From an uncultured Lachnospiraceae bacterium (GTDB lineage: Bacteria; Bacillota; Clostridia; Lachnospirales; Lachnospiraceae), in the NCBI GenBank assembly GCA_902784025.1, contig CACZTF010000138.1:1-5017 (forward strand): a stretch of 5,017 nucleotides of DNA. Direction: 5' to 3'. Position numbers and translations under genes: made by a program. The notes beneath the pieces are model-generated. The model saw nothing but the letters and a program-made list of their open reading frames with translations. It made no database searches and was not told the origin of the DNA. Shown piece after piece: positions 1 to 5,017 of the stretch (positions are counted from its first letter, which is position 1; every line of letters begins with the position of its first letter).

Positions 1-1091
1 ACCGGCTGATAGCCGGCTTTTTTTATTGCCTTACTCATTTCCTCCACACTGCGTCTGTCTGTTATCTCAAACTGCCCGTCACTTTTTGCTTCATCAGCAT
101 GCCCCCCTACCTCTGTAACGGAACCTGCACTCATTTTTGTAACACCAAGTCCTATGAGTCTGTCGCGCAGAGGGGCCGGTTCACGCGTAGAAATAGTGAT
201 CCCGATCCTTGGCATAAAAATACGATAAGCGAGCATAGCCTGTACCAGATCTATATCCCTTACACTACAGGAAGCGCTAAATTCCGTTATACCCTCATGC
301 TCACAAATACGCGGTATGGAAACGGCAATGTCACTGCCTGGATATTTATCCTGCAGATATCCGGCATGAAGGCCGGTAAAAAATGTGTCACGCCTCCAAT
401 CATCAAGTCCCAGCAAAGCTCCTATATTAACAGTATTATAGCCTGCTTTACAGGCATTTTCCGGACTATCCAGACGTTTTCTGTAATTTGATTTTTCTCC
501 TATGGGATGGAGTTTGGGATAGATATCTTCGTTATATGTCTCCTGAAACATGGTGAACCCTTCTGCACCTGCTTCAAAAAGCATTTCGTACTCCGCCTCT
601 TCAAGAGAATAAATCTCTATGATAACAGAGTCAACATAACGCTTAAGGATCCTCACTGCATTTGCCACATATTCAGGAGGCGTAGCCCTCCGGCTTTCCC
701 CCGTAAGTATTATAACGTGTCTGATCCCGCTTTCCCTGATAGCTTTTCCCTCGGACTCTATCTCCTCCGGTGACAGTATACCGCGTTTCACCGGATTATT
801 TCTGTTAAATCCGCAATATACACATCCGTTGTCACATACATTGGAGAGATATAAAGGAGTAAAAAGAGTAATGGTCTTACCGAAATTACGGACAGTCAGA
901 TCATTTGCCATACAGGCCATAGCCTCTAAGACTGAACTCTCCTGGGCCGCAGGTGATAAAAGGCTGATAAGATCTTCAGAACCTTTTACCGGCTTGTTCA
1001 TAGCCCGGAGCACATCATCCTGTGTTGTTCCGGCAAAGATCCTGTCAAAATCCGTATTTTTATATTTTTTATATATGTTATAAAAGCTCAT
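1..1091 (-). CDS. thiH: 2-iminoacetate synthase ThiH (tyrosine lyase), 3' end cut by the window edge
   Basis: Radical-SAM enzyme that cleaves tyrosine to dehydroglycine (2-iminoacetate) and p-cresol; dehydroglycine supplies the glycine-derived part of the thiazole made by ThiG. The frame is open from ATG at 1091 to the window edge: 363 complete codons with no stop. Family length is about 370-377, so only a short C-terminal tail is missing. Cluster-binding cysteines are C86, C90 and C93 (CDNGCVYC, the CX3CX2C motif) after LYLSNV, and CGFNRNN follows as in E. coli ThiH. Further landmarks are the FQETYN motif near 182-187, the NIGALLGLDDWR segment near 222-233, SIPRI near 258-262 and the C-terminal STREPAPLRD and SAGSVTEVGGH blocks. 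The start is 4 nt after the thiG stop, with TGAGGT (1098-1103) 6 nt upstream, overlapping the end of thiG. It is the last visible gene of the operon, and its use of tyrosine lyase instead of oxygen-dependent ThiO fits anaerobic life. Identification is firm. Confidence 0.96.
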   Translation of the reverse strand, partial: MSFYNIYKKYKNTDFDRIFAGTTQDDVLRAMNKPVKGSEDLISLLSPAAQESSVLEAMACMANDLTVRNFGKTITLFTPLYLSNVCDNGCVYCGFNRNNPVKRGILSPEEIESEGKAIRESGIRHVIILTGESRRATPPEYVANAVRILKRYVDSVIIEIYSLEEAEYEMLFEAGAEGFTMFQETYNEDIYPKLHPIGEKSNYRKRLDSPENACKAGYNTVNIGALLGLDDWRRDTFFTGLHAGYLQDKYPGSDIAVSIPRICEHEGITEFSASCSVRDIDLVQAMLAYRIFMPRIGITISTREPAPLRDRLIGLGVTKMSAGSVTEVGGHADEAKSDGQFEITDRRSVEEMSKAIKKAGYQP

Positions 1092-1095
1092 ATAT

Positions 1096-1869
1096 TTACC
1101 TCAGAAATCCGGTGAGAGGCGTGGAACCTTCGGCAAGACTTTTAACCGCCCCGGGACCGGCAAGATACGCATTTCTTCCGGCCCTGACCGCTTCACCGAA
1201 GGCTTTTGCCATAAGAACAGGGTCCGAAGCCGTGGCTATTGCTGTATTTACAAGAACTGCCGCAGCCCCTGCCTCCATACACTCCGCAGCCTCGCTGGGT
1301 TTGCCTATACCTGCATCCACCACTACGGGTATGTCCATCTCATTGCACATTATCTCTACCATTTCGCGGGTCTTAAACCCTTTATTCGTACCTATAGGTG
1401 CACCGAGCGGCATAACAGAAGCAGCACCGGCATCACGCATGCGTCTTGCGGCATAAAGATCCGGCGTCATATAGGGCATCACTATAAACCCTTCTTTTAC
1501 CAGTATCTCTACAGCTTTAAGAGTCTCATCGTTATCAGGCAGAAGATATTTATTGTCTGACACCACTTCTATCTTTACCCAGTCACCACAGCCTGCCGCA
1601 CGTCCAAGCCTTGCTATCCTTACTGCCTCTTCTGCATTTCTGGCACCATGGGTGTTCGGCATGAGAATGCAGTCTTCAGGCAAATGCTGTGTAATATTAT
1701 CGGTAGAAGCGCCGAAATCAACTCTCCTGATGGCCACGGTAACTATATGCGCCCCACAGGCTTCTATACATTTTGGAATAAGAGAGTCGTCTCCAAACTT
1801 TCCCGTACCAAGGAACAGACGGCTTTTGATCTCCATTCCTTTTATCATAAATTTATCGTTAACTTTCAT
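1096..1869 (-). CDS. thiG: Thiazole synthase ThiG
   Basis: Cytosolic TIM-barrel enzyme that condenses 1-deoxy-D-xylulose 5-phosphate, dehydroglycine from ThiH and sulfur from ThiS thiocarboxylate into the thiazole phosphate of thiamin. The product is 257 aa, the usual family length. Visible landmarks: LFLGTGKF near residues 18-25; MPNTHGARNAEEAVRIARL near 70-88; DWVKIEVVSD, where K99 matches the Schiff-base lysine; MPLGAPIGTNKG; VVDAGIGKPSEAAECMEAGA, the phosphate-binding end of the barrel; and VNTAIATA. Start choice: a GTG at 1881 would add four residues (MVVD) and overlap thiS by 11 nt, but it has no good ribosome binding site. ATG at 1869 lies 1 nt after the thiS stop, with GGTGG 5 nt upstream inside the last thiS codons, and gives the expected N-terminus. 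The tight junction suggests coupling to ThiS, its sulfur donor. No defect seen. Confidence 0.97.
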   Translation of the reverse strand: MKVNDKFMIKGMEIKSRLFLGTGKFGDDSLIPKCIEACGAHIVTVAIRRVDFGASTDNITQHLPEDCILMPNTHGARNAEEAVRIARLGRAAGCGDWVKIEVVSDNKYLLPDNDETLKAVEILVKEGFIVMPYMTPDLYAARRMRDAGAASVMPLGAPIGTNKGFKTREMVEIMCNEMDIPVVVDAGIGKPSEAAECMEAGAAAVLVNTAIATASDPVLMAKAFGEAVRAGRNAYLAGPGAVKSLAEGSTPLTGFLR

Positions 1870-1870
1870 A

Positions 1871-2071
1871 TCAACCACCACCTACAAATCTTAACACTTC
1901 AACCGTACTGTCTTCACATAAAACGGAATCCTTGAATTCCTCCTGTTTTAAAATTATGCCATCCAGTTCAACGATCACCGTTTTCGGATCTATATTTCTC
2001 TCTTCCAGTATATCCGTAACAGAAGCAGATCCTCTTACTGTAATTTTTTCTCCGTTTAGGATAATGTTCAT
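1871..2071 (-). CDS. thiS: Sulfur carrier protein ThiS
   Basis: Small ubiquitin-fold protein whose C-terminal glycine is adenylated by ThiF, converted to a thiocarboxylate, and then gives its sulfur to ThiG. The product is 66 aa, normal for the family. It begins MNIILNGEK and ends RFVGGG, with the functional terminal Gly-Gly exposed at the end; an extra glycine before it is also known in Bacillus-type ThiS. Key segments are the first beta strand (residues 1-7), the middle VIVELDGIILKQEEF block and a C-terminal VEVLRFVGGG tail. The start codon overlaps the thiD stop as ATGA, and a strong AAGGAGA (2078-2084) sits 6 nt upstream inside thiD. thiG follows after 1 nt, so the carrier and its acceptor enzyme should be made together. 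ThiF is not in the window. Confidence 0.95.
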   Translation of the reverse strand: MNIILNGEKITVRGSASVTDILEERNIDPKTVIVELDGIILKQEEFKDSVLCEDSTVEVLRFVGGG

Positions 2072-2943
2072 AGCTGGTCTCCTTTAATATCCTTATCTTT
2101 ATCATACAGATATATGTGGTCAAGCGGCCCTCTTCCCCTGCCCAGATCCAGTCCGGCCTTAATGGCTCCGGTAACATATTCTTTTGCTGACCTGACCGCA
2201 TCTCTCATGTCGTACCCCTTTGCCAGCCCTGCAGCTATGGCTGAGGAAAGAGTACATCCTGTACCATGGGAATTTGGATTATCAAAACGTTTTGCACACA
2301 AATAAACAGGCTTGTCATCTTCTATGAACAGCAGCAGATCCGTAGAAAACCTTTTATTGTCCATAACGTACATATCATCGATGTCACATTCATTAAACGT
2401 ATTACAAAAGTCCCCATGCCCGCCTTTTATCAGCACGTTACATTCATATTTCTCTCTAAGCATGACCGCAGCATCAAGCATTTCTTTGCCGGAAGCTATC
2501 GTCATTCCCGTGAGTCTCTGGGCTTCCGGTATATTAGGGGTAATGATATCTGCCAAAGGCAGTAAATAACCACACAATGCTGTATATGAATCATTGTTTA
2601 TCAGTTCTGCGCCGGACGTGGATACCATTACAGGGTCAACAACTACATTTTTCACCCCGTATTCCATAAGAGTATCACTTATGACTTTTATACTTTCAGG
2701 ATCACCTTGCATACCTATTTTAACTGCGCACGGATAAATGTCCGAAAAAACAGACTTAAGCTGTTTGGAAACAAACTCCGGAGGAATACGGTACACATCT
2801 TGTACCCCCATGGTATTTTGTGCTGTCAATGCTGTAATAACACTCATACCATATACCCTGTTTGCTGCAAATGTTTTCAGATCCGCCTGTACCCCGGCGC
2901 CCCCGCTCGGGTCACTTCCTGCGATAGTAAGACATGTTTTCAT
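2068..2943 (-). CDS. thiD: Bifunctional hydroxymethylpyrimidine kinase / phosphomethylpyrimidine kinase ThiD
   Basis: Ribokinase-family enzyme that phosphorylates HMP to HMP-P and then to HMP-PP, the pyrimidine partner for thiamin phosphate synthase. Motifs in order: LTIAGSDPSGGAGVQADLKT (residues 5-24); TALTAQNT with Q42 at the expected HMP-contacting position; VVDPVMVSTSGAELI (101-115); ITPNIPEAQRLTGM (134-147); LIKGGHG (171-177); NSHGTGC with catalytic-loop cysteine C230; then SSAIAAGLAKG and a normal C-terminal helix. Length is 291 aa against about 265-270 for typical ThiD; the excess lies mostly between KGGHG and NSHGTGC. The frame stays open upstream to an ATG at 3036 overlapping the thiC stop, but those 31 extra residues do not resemble ThiD and are encoded by the intercistronic hairpins. 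ATG at 2943 gives the classic MKTCLTIAGSDPSGG start, with a modest GGGG about 5 nt upstream. The stop overlaps the thiS start (ATGA). Confidence 0.95.
   Translation of the reverse strand: MKTCLTIAGSDPSGGAGVQADLKTFAANRVYGMSVITALTAQNTMGVQDVYRIPPEFVSKQLKSVFSDIYPCAVKIGMQGDPESIKVISDTLMEYGVKNVVVDPVMVSTSGAELINNDSYTALCGYLLPLADIITPNIPEAQRLTGMTIASGKEMLDAAVMLREKYECNVLIKGGHGDFCNTFNECDIDDMYVMDNKRFSTDLLLFIEDDKPVYLCAKRFDNPNSHGTGCTLSSAIAAGLAKGYDMRDAVRSAKEYVTGAIKAGLDLGRGRGPLDHIYLYDKDKDIKGDQL
2078..2084 (-). promoter_or_regulatory. Ribosome binding site of thiS
   Basis: AAGGAGA inside the 3' end of thiD, 6 nt before the thiS ATG that overlaps the thiD stop. It is among the strongest sites in the operon and supports coupled, high translation of the small carrier protein. 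Confidence 0.8.
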
Positions 2944-2974
2944 AAAAACCCCGTGTGCTGTAAATACTATAATG

Positions 2975-2995
2975 CAGGTTTGCACAGCAAACCTG
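2975..2995 (-). other. Intercistronic hairpin 2 between thiC and thiD
   Basis: Perfect 9-bp stem CAGGTTTGC / GCAAACCTG with a 3-nt loop, only 2 nt past hairpin 1 and 31 nt before the thiD start. No T-run follows, so it is not a standard terminator. With hairpin 1 it forms a tandem pair filling most of the 89-nt thiC-thiD gap. RNA processing or differential stability is possible but unproven. Confidence 0.6.
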
Positions 2996-2997
2996 AC

Positions 2998-3030
2998 AAA
3001 GTCGGCGGTGGCGTATATACCGCCGACTTT
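2998..3030 (-). other. Intercistronic hairpin 1 between thiC and thiD
   Basis: Perfect 12-bp inverted repeat: AAAGTCGGCGGT (minus strand 3030-3019) pairs with ACCGCCGACTTT (3009-2998) around a 9-nt loop. It starts 2 nt after the thiC stop. On the minus strand only three T, all within the stem, end the hairpin before GTC, so it is a poor terminator in the gene direction; on the plus strand it is followed by six T and looks better, but no plus-strand gene needs it. It may stabilise the thiC mRNA end or cause partial termination, lowering thiD-thiH relative to thiC. Role inferred. Confidence 0.7.
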
Positions 3031-3032
3031 TT

Positions 3033-4346
3033 TCATTCTCCGAATATCTTTACTTCACCACCGGAGAGGATCGCATTCATATTCCTAACGGAACAAAAAT
3101 TACCGCACATACTGCAGCTGTCCTCTTTTTCCGGTTCAGAAGATTCTCTGTAGCTTTTTGCTTTTTCCGGATCTAAAGACAGTTCAAACTGTTTCTCCCA
3201 GTCCAGTACCTGTCTTGCATCAGCCATGGCATTGTCCCTGTCGGACGCATGTGGAATACCCTTAGCTATATCTGCCGCATGCGCTGCTATCTTTGAAGCC
3301 ATTATCCCTTCTTTAACATCGGCAAGATCCGGCAGTCTCAAATGTTCTGCCGGGGTAACATAACAAAGGAACGAAGCTCCATGCCATGCTGCTATAGCAC
3401 CACCGATAGCCGATGTAATATGGTCATATCCGGGAGCGATATCTGTAACAAGAGGTCCTAATACATAAAAAGGTGCTCCGTGACATAAGGTTTTTTGTAT
3501 CTCCATATTTGCCGATATCTGGTTCATAGGCATATGACCCGGTCCCTCTATCATTACCTGCACATCCTTATCCCAGGCACGTAAGGTAAGTTCTCCCAAC
3601 GTCATAAGCTCCTCTATCTGCGCAGCATCTGATGCATCATCTATACATCCCGGTCTGCAGGCATCTCCCAAACTTATAGTTACATCGTACTCCCTGCAAA
3701 TATCGAGAAGCTCATCGTAATACTCGTAGAACGGATTCTCATTTCCTGTCATCTCCATCCAAGCATAAATGATAGATCCACCTCTCGACACTATATTCAT
3801 CTTACGCTTGTTACGCTTAAACTTGGCCGCCGTCTCCCTGTTTATCCCGCAATGGATAGTCAGGAAATCAACTCCGTCTTCAGCGTGCAGCCTCACCACA
3901 TCCAGCCATTCCTTTGCCGTGATCTTTTTTAATTCTTTCCTGTAATAAACAAGAGCATCGTAAATAGGTACCGTTCCCAGCATGGCCGGACATTTTGATG
4001 CAATATGCCGTCTAAAAGAGCTTGTATCCCCGCATGAACTGAGATCCATGACAGCCTCAGCTCCGTATTTAACAGCCATCTCAACTTTCCTGTACTCTGT
4101 TTCCCAATCCTCGGCATCCCGGGAAGCCCCGAGATTTACATTTATCTTTGTGGAAAGCGCATGTCCTATTCCGTTAGGTACCAGAGCCGTGTGGTTTTTA
4201 TTTGCAGGAATGATCACCTGCCCTTTTGCCATCAGATCCCGTAATCTTTCAGGGTCCATATGCTCTTTGCCTGCTACCGTTTCCATTTCACGGGTGATGA
4301 TACCGCGTTTTGCGGCATCCATCTGTGTGGTAAAATTTCTCTCCAT
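3033..4346 (-). CDS. thiC: Phosphomethylpyrimidine synthase ThiC (short form)
   Basis: Non-canonical radical-SAM enzyme that rearranges aminoimidazole ribotide (AIR), an intermediate of purine synthesis, into HMP phosphate, with formate and CO as by-products. The product is 437 aa, the short form typical of clostridia and archaea and lacking the long N-terminal domain of E. coli ThiC. Landmarks: NGIGHALSTKINVNLGAS (58-75), MDLSSCGDTS (100-109), DFLTIHCG (160-167), VSRGGSI (186-192), SLGDACRPGCIDDA (225-238), EGPGHMPMNQI (267-277), GPLVTDIAPGYDHITSAIGG (297-316) and YVTPAEHLRLP (329-339). H271 and H335, 64 residues apart, probably correspond to the two metal-binding histidines. The C-terminal cluster motif is C411-X2-C414-X3-C418, one residue tighter than the CX2CX4C of E. 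coli. The ATG at 4346 has GAGGAGA (4354-4360) 7 nt upstream. It is the first gene of the operon, directly behind the TPP riboswitch. Confidence 0.97.
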   Translation of the reverse strand: MERNFTTQMDAAKRGIITREMETVAGKEHMDPERLRDLMAKGQVIIPANKNHTALVPNGIGHALSTKINVNLGASRDAEDWETEYRKVEMAVKYGAEAVMDLSSCGDTSSFRRHIASKCPAMLGTVPIYDALVYYRKELKKITAKEWLDVVRLHAEDGVDFLTIHCGINRETAAKFKRNKRKMNIVSRGGSIIYAWMEMTGNENPFYEYYDELLDICREYDVTISLGDACRPGCIDDASDAAQIEELMTLGELTLRAWDKDVQVMIEGPGHMPMNQISANMEIQKTLCHGAPFYVLGPLVTDIAPGYDHITSAIGGAIAAWHGASFLCYVTPAEHLRLPDLADVKEGIMASKIAAHAADIAKGIPHASDRDNAMADARQVLDWEKQFELSLDPEKAKSYRESSEPEKEDSCSMCGNFCSVRNMNAILSGGEVKIFGE

Positions 4347-4447
4347 ATAGTGATCTCCTCGTATTTCAACTGTAATAACCTGATATCAGTTACGCGATCA
4401 TCCTTACAAAATGAATATATCTGAATAAAACGATCGAAATATTCAAG
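4347..4447 (-). other. Untranslated leader between the riboswitch terminator and thiC
   Basis: About 100 nt of AT-rich leader with no credible small gene. It holds a perfect 10-bp palindrome CTGATATCAG (4380-4389), flanked by TAAC/GTTA that could extend it into a hairpin, and two GATCG copies that could pair over a long loop. Next to thiC is a strong ribosome binding site. No known motif recognised. Confidence 0.5.
4354..4360 (-). promoter_or_regulatory. Ribosome binding site of thiC
   Basis: GAGGAGA on the minus strand, 7 nt before the ATG at 4346. It fixes the thiC start and lies well outside the terminator, so regulation is more likely by transcription termination than by hiding this site. 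Confidence 0.85.
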
Positions 4448-4485
4448 AAAAAACAGGACAATTACCTGCAAGGCTTTTGTCCTGT
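4448..4485 (-). terminator. Intrinsic terminator of the riboswitch expression platform
   Basis: On the minus strand ACAGGACAA (4477-4485) and TTGTCCTGT (4453-4461) form a perfect 9-bp stem; the 15-nt loop contains a small inner CCT/AGG pairing. A run of six T follows (4453-4448). It starts about 20 nt after the aptamer and ends about 100 nt before thiC. With TPP bound it should form and stop transcription. The 5' arm can instead pair with CTGT at 4496-4499, which would give an antiterminator. Confidence 0.9.
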
Positions 4486-4503
4486 ATGATCTAAAACAGT
4501 ATA

Positions 4504-4590
4504 TCACTCCCTACGCCGGCATTATCCGTATCAGGTTAAAGGGTCGAAGCTGATAACTTCCTCTCAGCCTGCACACAGGCTCCCCTGTAT
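4504..4590 (-). promoter_or_regulatory. TPP riboswitch aptamer (THI element)
   Basis: The conserved THI-box blocks are all present in order on the minus strand: ACAGGGGAGCC, GGCTGAGAGGA, GACCC, ACCTGAT, GGATAATGCC and GGCGTAGGGAG. The P3 arm is short (GGAAGTTATCAGCTTC region), as in many bacterial examples. The CTGAGAG segment is the pyrimidine-binding part, and the GGATAATGCCGGCGTAGGGA side holds the pyrophosphate-sensor region. It lies between the operon promoter and thiC, so it should sense the pathway's end product. The exact ends of helix P1 are uncertain by a few bases. Confidence 0.97.
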
Positions 4591-4602
4591 TTATTTTCGT
4601 AC

Positions 4603-4631
4603 AATTTATCATTAATTTTTATATATGTCAA
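4603..4631 (-). promoter_or_regulatory. Sigma-70/sigma-A type promoter of the thiamin operon
   Basis: A perfect -35 box TTGACA (4626-4631) is followed after 17 nt by TAAATT (4603-4608), which matches four of six bases of the -10 consensus. The spacer and surroundings are very AT-rich. Transcription should begin around 4596, only a few bases before the riboswitch aptamer at about 4590, which is the usual spacing for a riboswitch-controlled leader. The -35 box lies about 25 nt past the stop of the upstream LOTUS gene. Start site inferred, not seen. Confidence 0.8.
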
Positions 4632-4656
4632 TAAATTATTAATAACTAATGGCATT

Positions 4657-5017
4657 TTATACCGGATACAGTATCTTTCTGCCTGCGCTGTCCACTGTCA
4701 TTTTCACCTCAGTTATCACAGAGGCAAATTTTGATAATGTGGAATACCCGTAACTTTTAACATTAAAGTTCGGATATTTCCGATGTATAAGCTGTCCTAT
4801 AAAACCAAGATCCACACCTGACTCGCCGCCGTCATTTACACATTCAATGATAAATTCTTTTATCGTTTCCTTCAGGCTGTCGTCTTTTTTAAGAGAAATA
4901 AAGGTCTTATAACCCATATTTTTAACTTCAAAATCATCAGAATCCCTTAAAAACTGAGTAAGGGAACTGTATCCGTAATTTCTCACATCGAAATCAGAGT
5001 GCTTTTTATGGAGCCGG
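4657..5017 (-). CDS. C-terminal part of a protein with two LOTUS/OST-HTH-like repeats (5' end outside the window)
   Basis: The frame is open from the window edge to TAA at 4657, giving 119 visible residues; the N-terminus is missing. A GTG at 4986 is in frame but lies inside the first repeat, so it is unlikely to be the true start. Residues 2-22 and 77-97 are copies of one module with 10 of 21 positions identical; both carry an H-x-K-x-x-x-F-x-V core and YGY-S-x-L near the end. This pattern resembles the OST-HTH/LOTUS winged-helix fold, a small RNA-binding domain that in bacteria often follows an N-terminal NYN (PIN-like) nuclease domain. A charged linker (44-60) separates the copies. A NYN domain upstream is an inference from the family, since it lies outside the window. 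The gene runs in the same direction as the thiamin operon and has no visible terminator, but nothing links it to thiamin. Function is unknown; an RNA-binding or RNA-processing role is the best guess. Confidence 0.75.
   Translation of the reverse strand, partial: RLHKKHSDFDVRNYGYSSLTQFLRDSDDFEVKNMGYKTFISLKKDDSLKETIKEFIIECVNDGGESGVDLGFIGQLIHRKYPNFNVKSYGYSTLSKFASVITEVKMTVDSAGRKILYPV

Noticed and set aside
2..26. Plus-strand hairpin CCGGCT-GAT-AGCCGG followed by seven T, resembling an intrinsic terminator
   Set aside because: It lies inside the thiH coding frame (residues around AIKKAGYQP), reads as a terminator only on the plus strand, and no plus-strand gene leads into it. An antisense role cannot be excluded but has no support.
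99..1083. Three plus-strand open frames of 84-130 codons opposite thiH
   Set aside because: All lie antisense to a continuous ThiH frame with clear family motifs, and they lack ribosome binding sites and recognisable domains.
1870..1881. GTG at 1881 as the thiG start
   Set aside because: It adds only MVVD, overlaps thiS by 11 nt and lacks a good ribosome binding site; the ATG at 1869 has GGTGG 5 nt upstream.
2944..2974. Possible internal promoter before thiD (TATAGT at 2966-2971)
   Set aside because: No acceptable -35 box exists at 16-18 nt spacing, so the -10 match is probably chance.
2944..3036. Upstream ATG at 3036 extending ThiD by 31 residues and overlapping the thiC stop as ATGA
   Set aside because: The extension does not resemble ThiD, is encoded by the two hairpins, and GGAG is only 2 nt from the ATG. 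The start at 2943 gives the standard family N-terminus.
4274..4507. Minus-strand open frame of 77 codons across the leader and thiC start
   Set aside because: It runs through the riboswitch terminator and the thiC ribosome binding site in another frame, and its protein resembles nothing I recognise; it is a chance frame.
1..5017. CRISPR arrays, tRNA or rRNA genes, insertion sequences, attachment sites or origins
   Set aside because: No direct-repeat array, tRNA-like clover leaf, transposase frame or terminal inverted repeats were seen by eye on either strand.

Overview
The window is a thiamin (vitamin B1) biosynthesis operon on the minus strand, preceded by the 3' end of an unrelated gene on the same strand. 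Reading in the direction of transcription (high to low coordinates): the C-terminal part of a LOTUS/OST-HTH repeat protein (5017-4657), a sigma-70-type promoter (about 4603-4631), a TPP riboswitch (about 4504-4590) with an intrinsic terminator (4448-4485), a roughly 100-nt leader, then thiC (4346-3033), two intercistronic hairpins, thiD (2943-2068), thiS (2071-1871), thiG (1869-1096) and thiH (from 1091, running off the edge at base 1). No gene on the plus strand is supported; the plus-strand open frames are shadows of these genes.

The genes cover the pyrimidine branch (ThiC makes HMP-P from AIR; ThiD phosphorylates HMP and HMP-P to HMP-PP) and most of the thiazole branch (ThiS sulfur carrier, ThiG thiazole synthase, ThiH tyrosine lyase giving dehydroglycine). 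ThiF, which would activate ThiS, and ThiE, which joins the two halves, are not in the window and may lie beyond base 1. TPP, the end product, should bind the leader and favour termination before thiC. thiD-thiS overlap as ATGA, thiS-thiG are 1 nt apart and thiG-thiH 4 nt apart, so translational coupling is likely. Only thiC-thiD has a real gap (89 nt), and it holds two perfect hairpins.

The organism is probably an anaerobic bacterium of the Firmicutes/Clostridia type. This is inferred from the short ThiC (437 aa, no long N-terminal domain), use of oxygen-sensitive radical-SAM ThiH instead of the glycine oxidase ThiO, frequent ATA (Ile) and AGA/AGG (Arg) codons, strong AGGAG-type ribosome binding sites and a Firmicute-like leader with a T-tract terminator. 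The assignment is moderate at best and the species is not recognised.

I found no clearly new biological system. The points most worth a second look are the duplicated LOTUS module in the truncated upstream gene, a repeated 7-mer suggesting how the riboswitch may choose between folds, the tandem hairpins between thiC and thiD, and the CX2CX3C spacing of the ThiC cluster motif.
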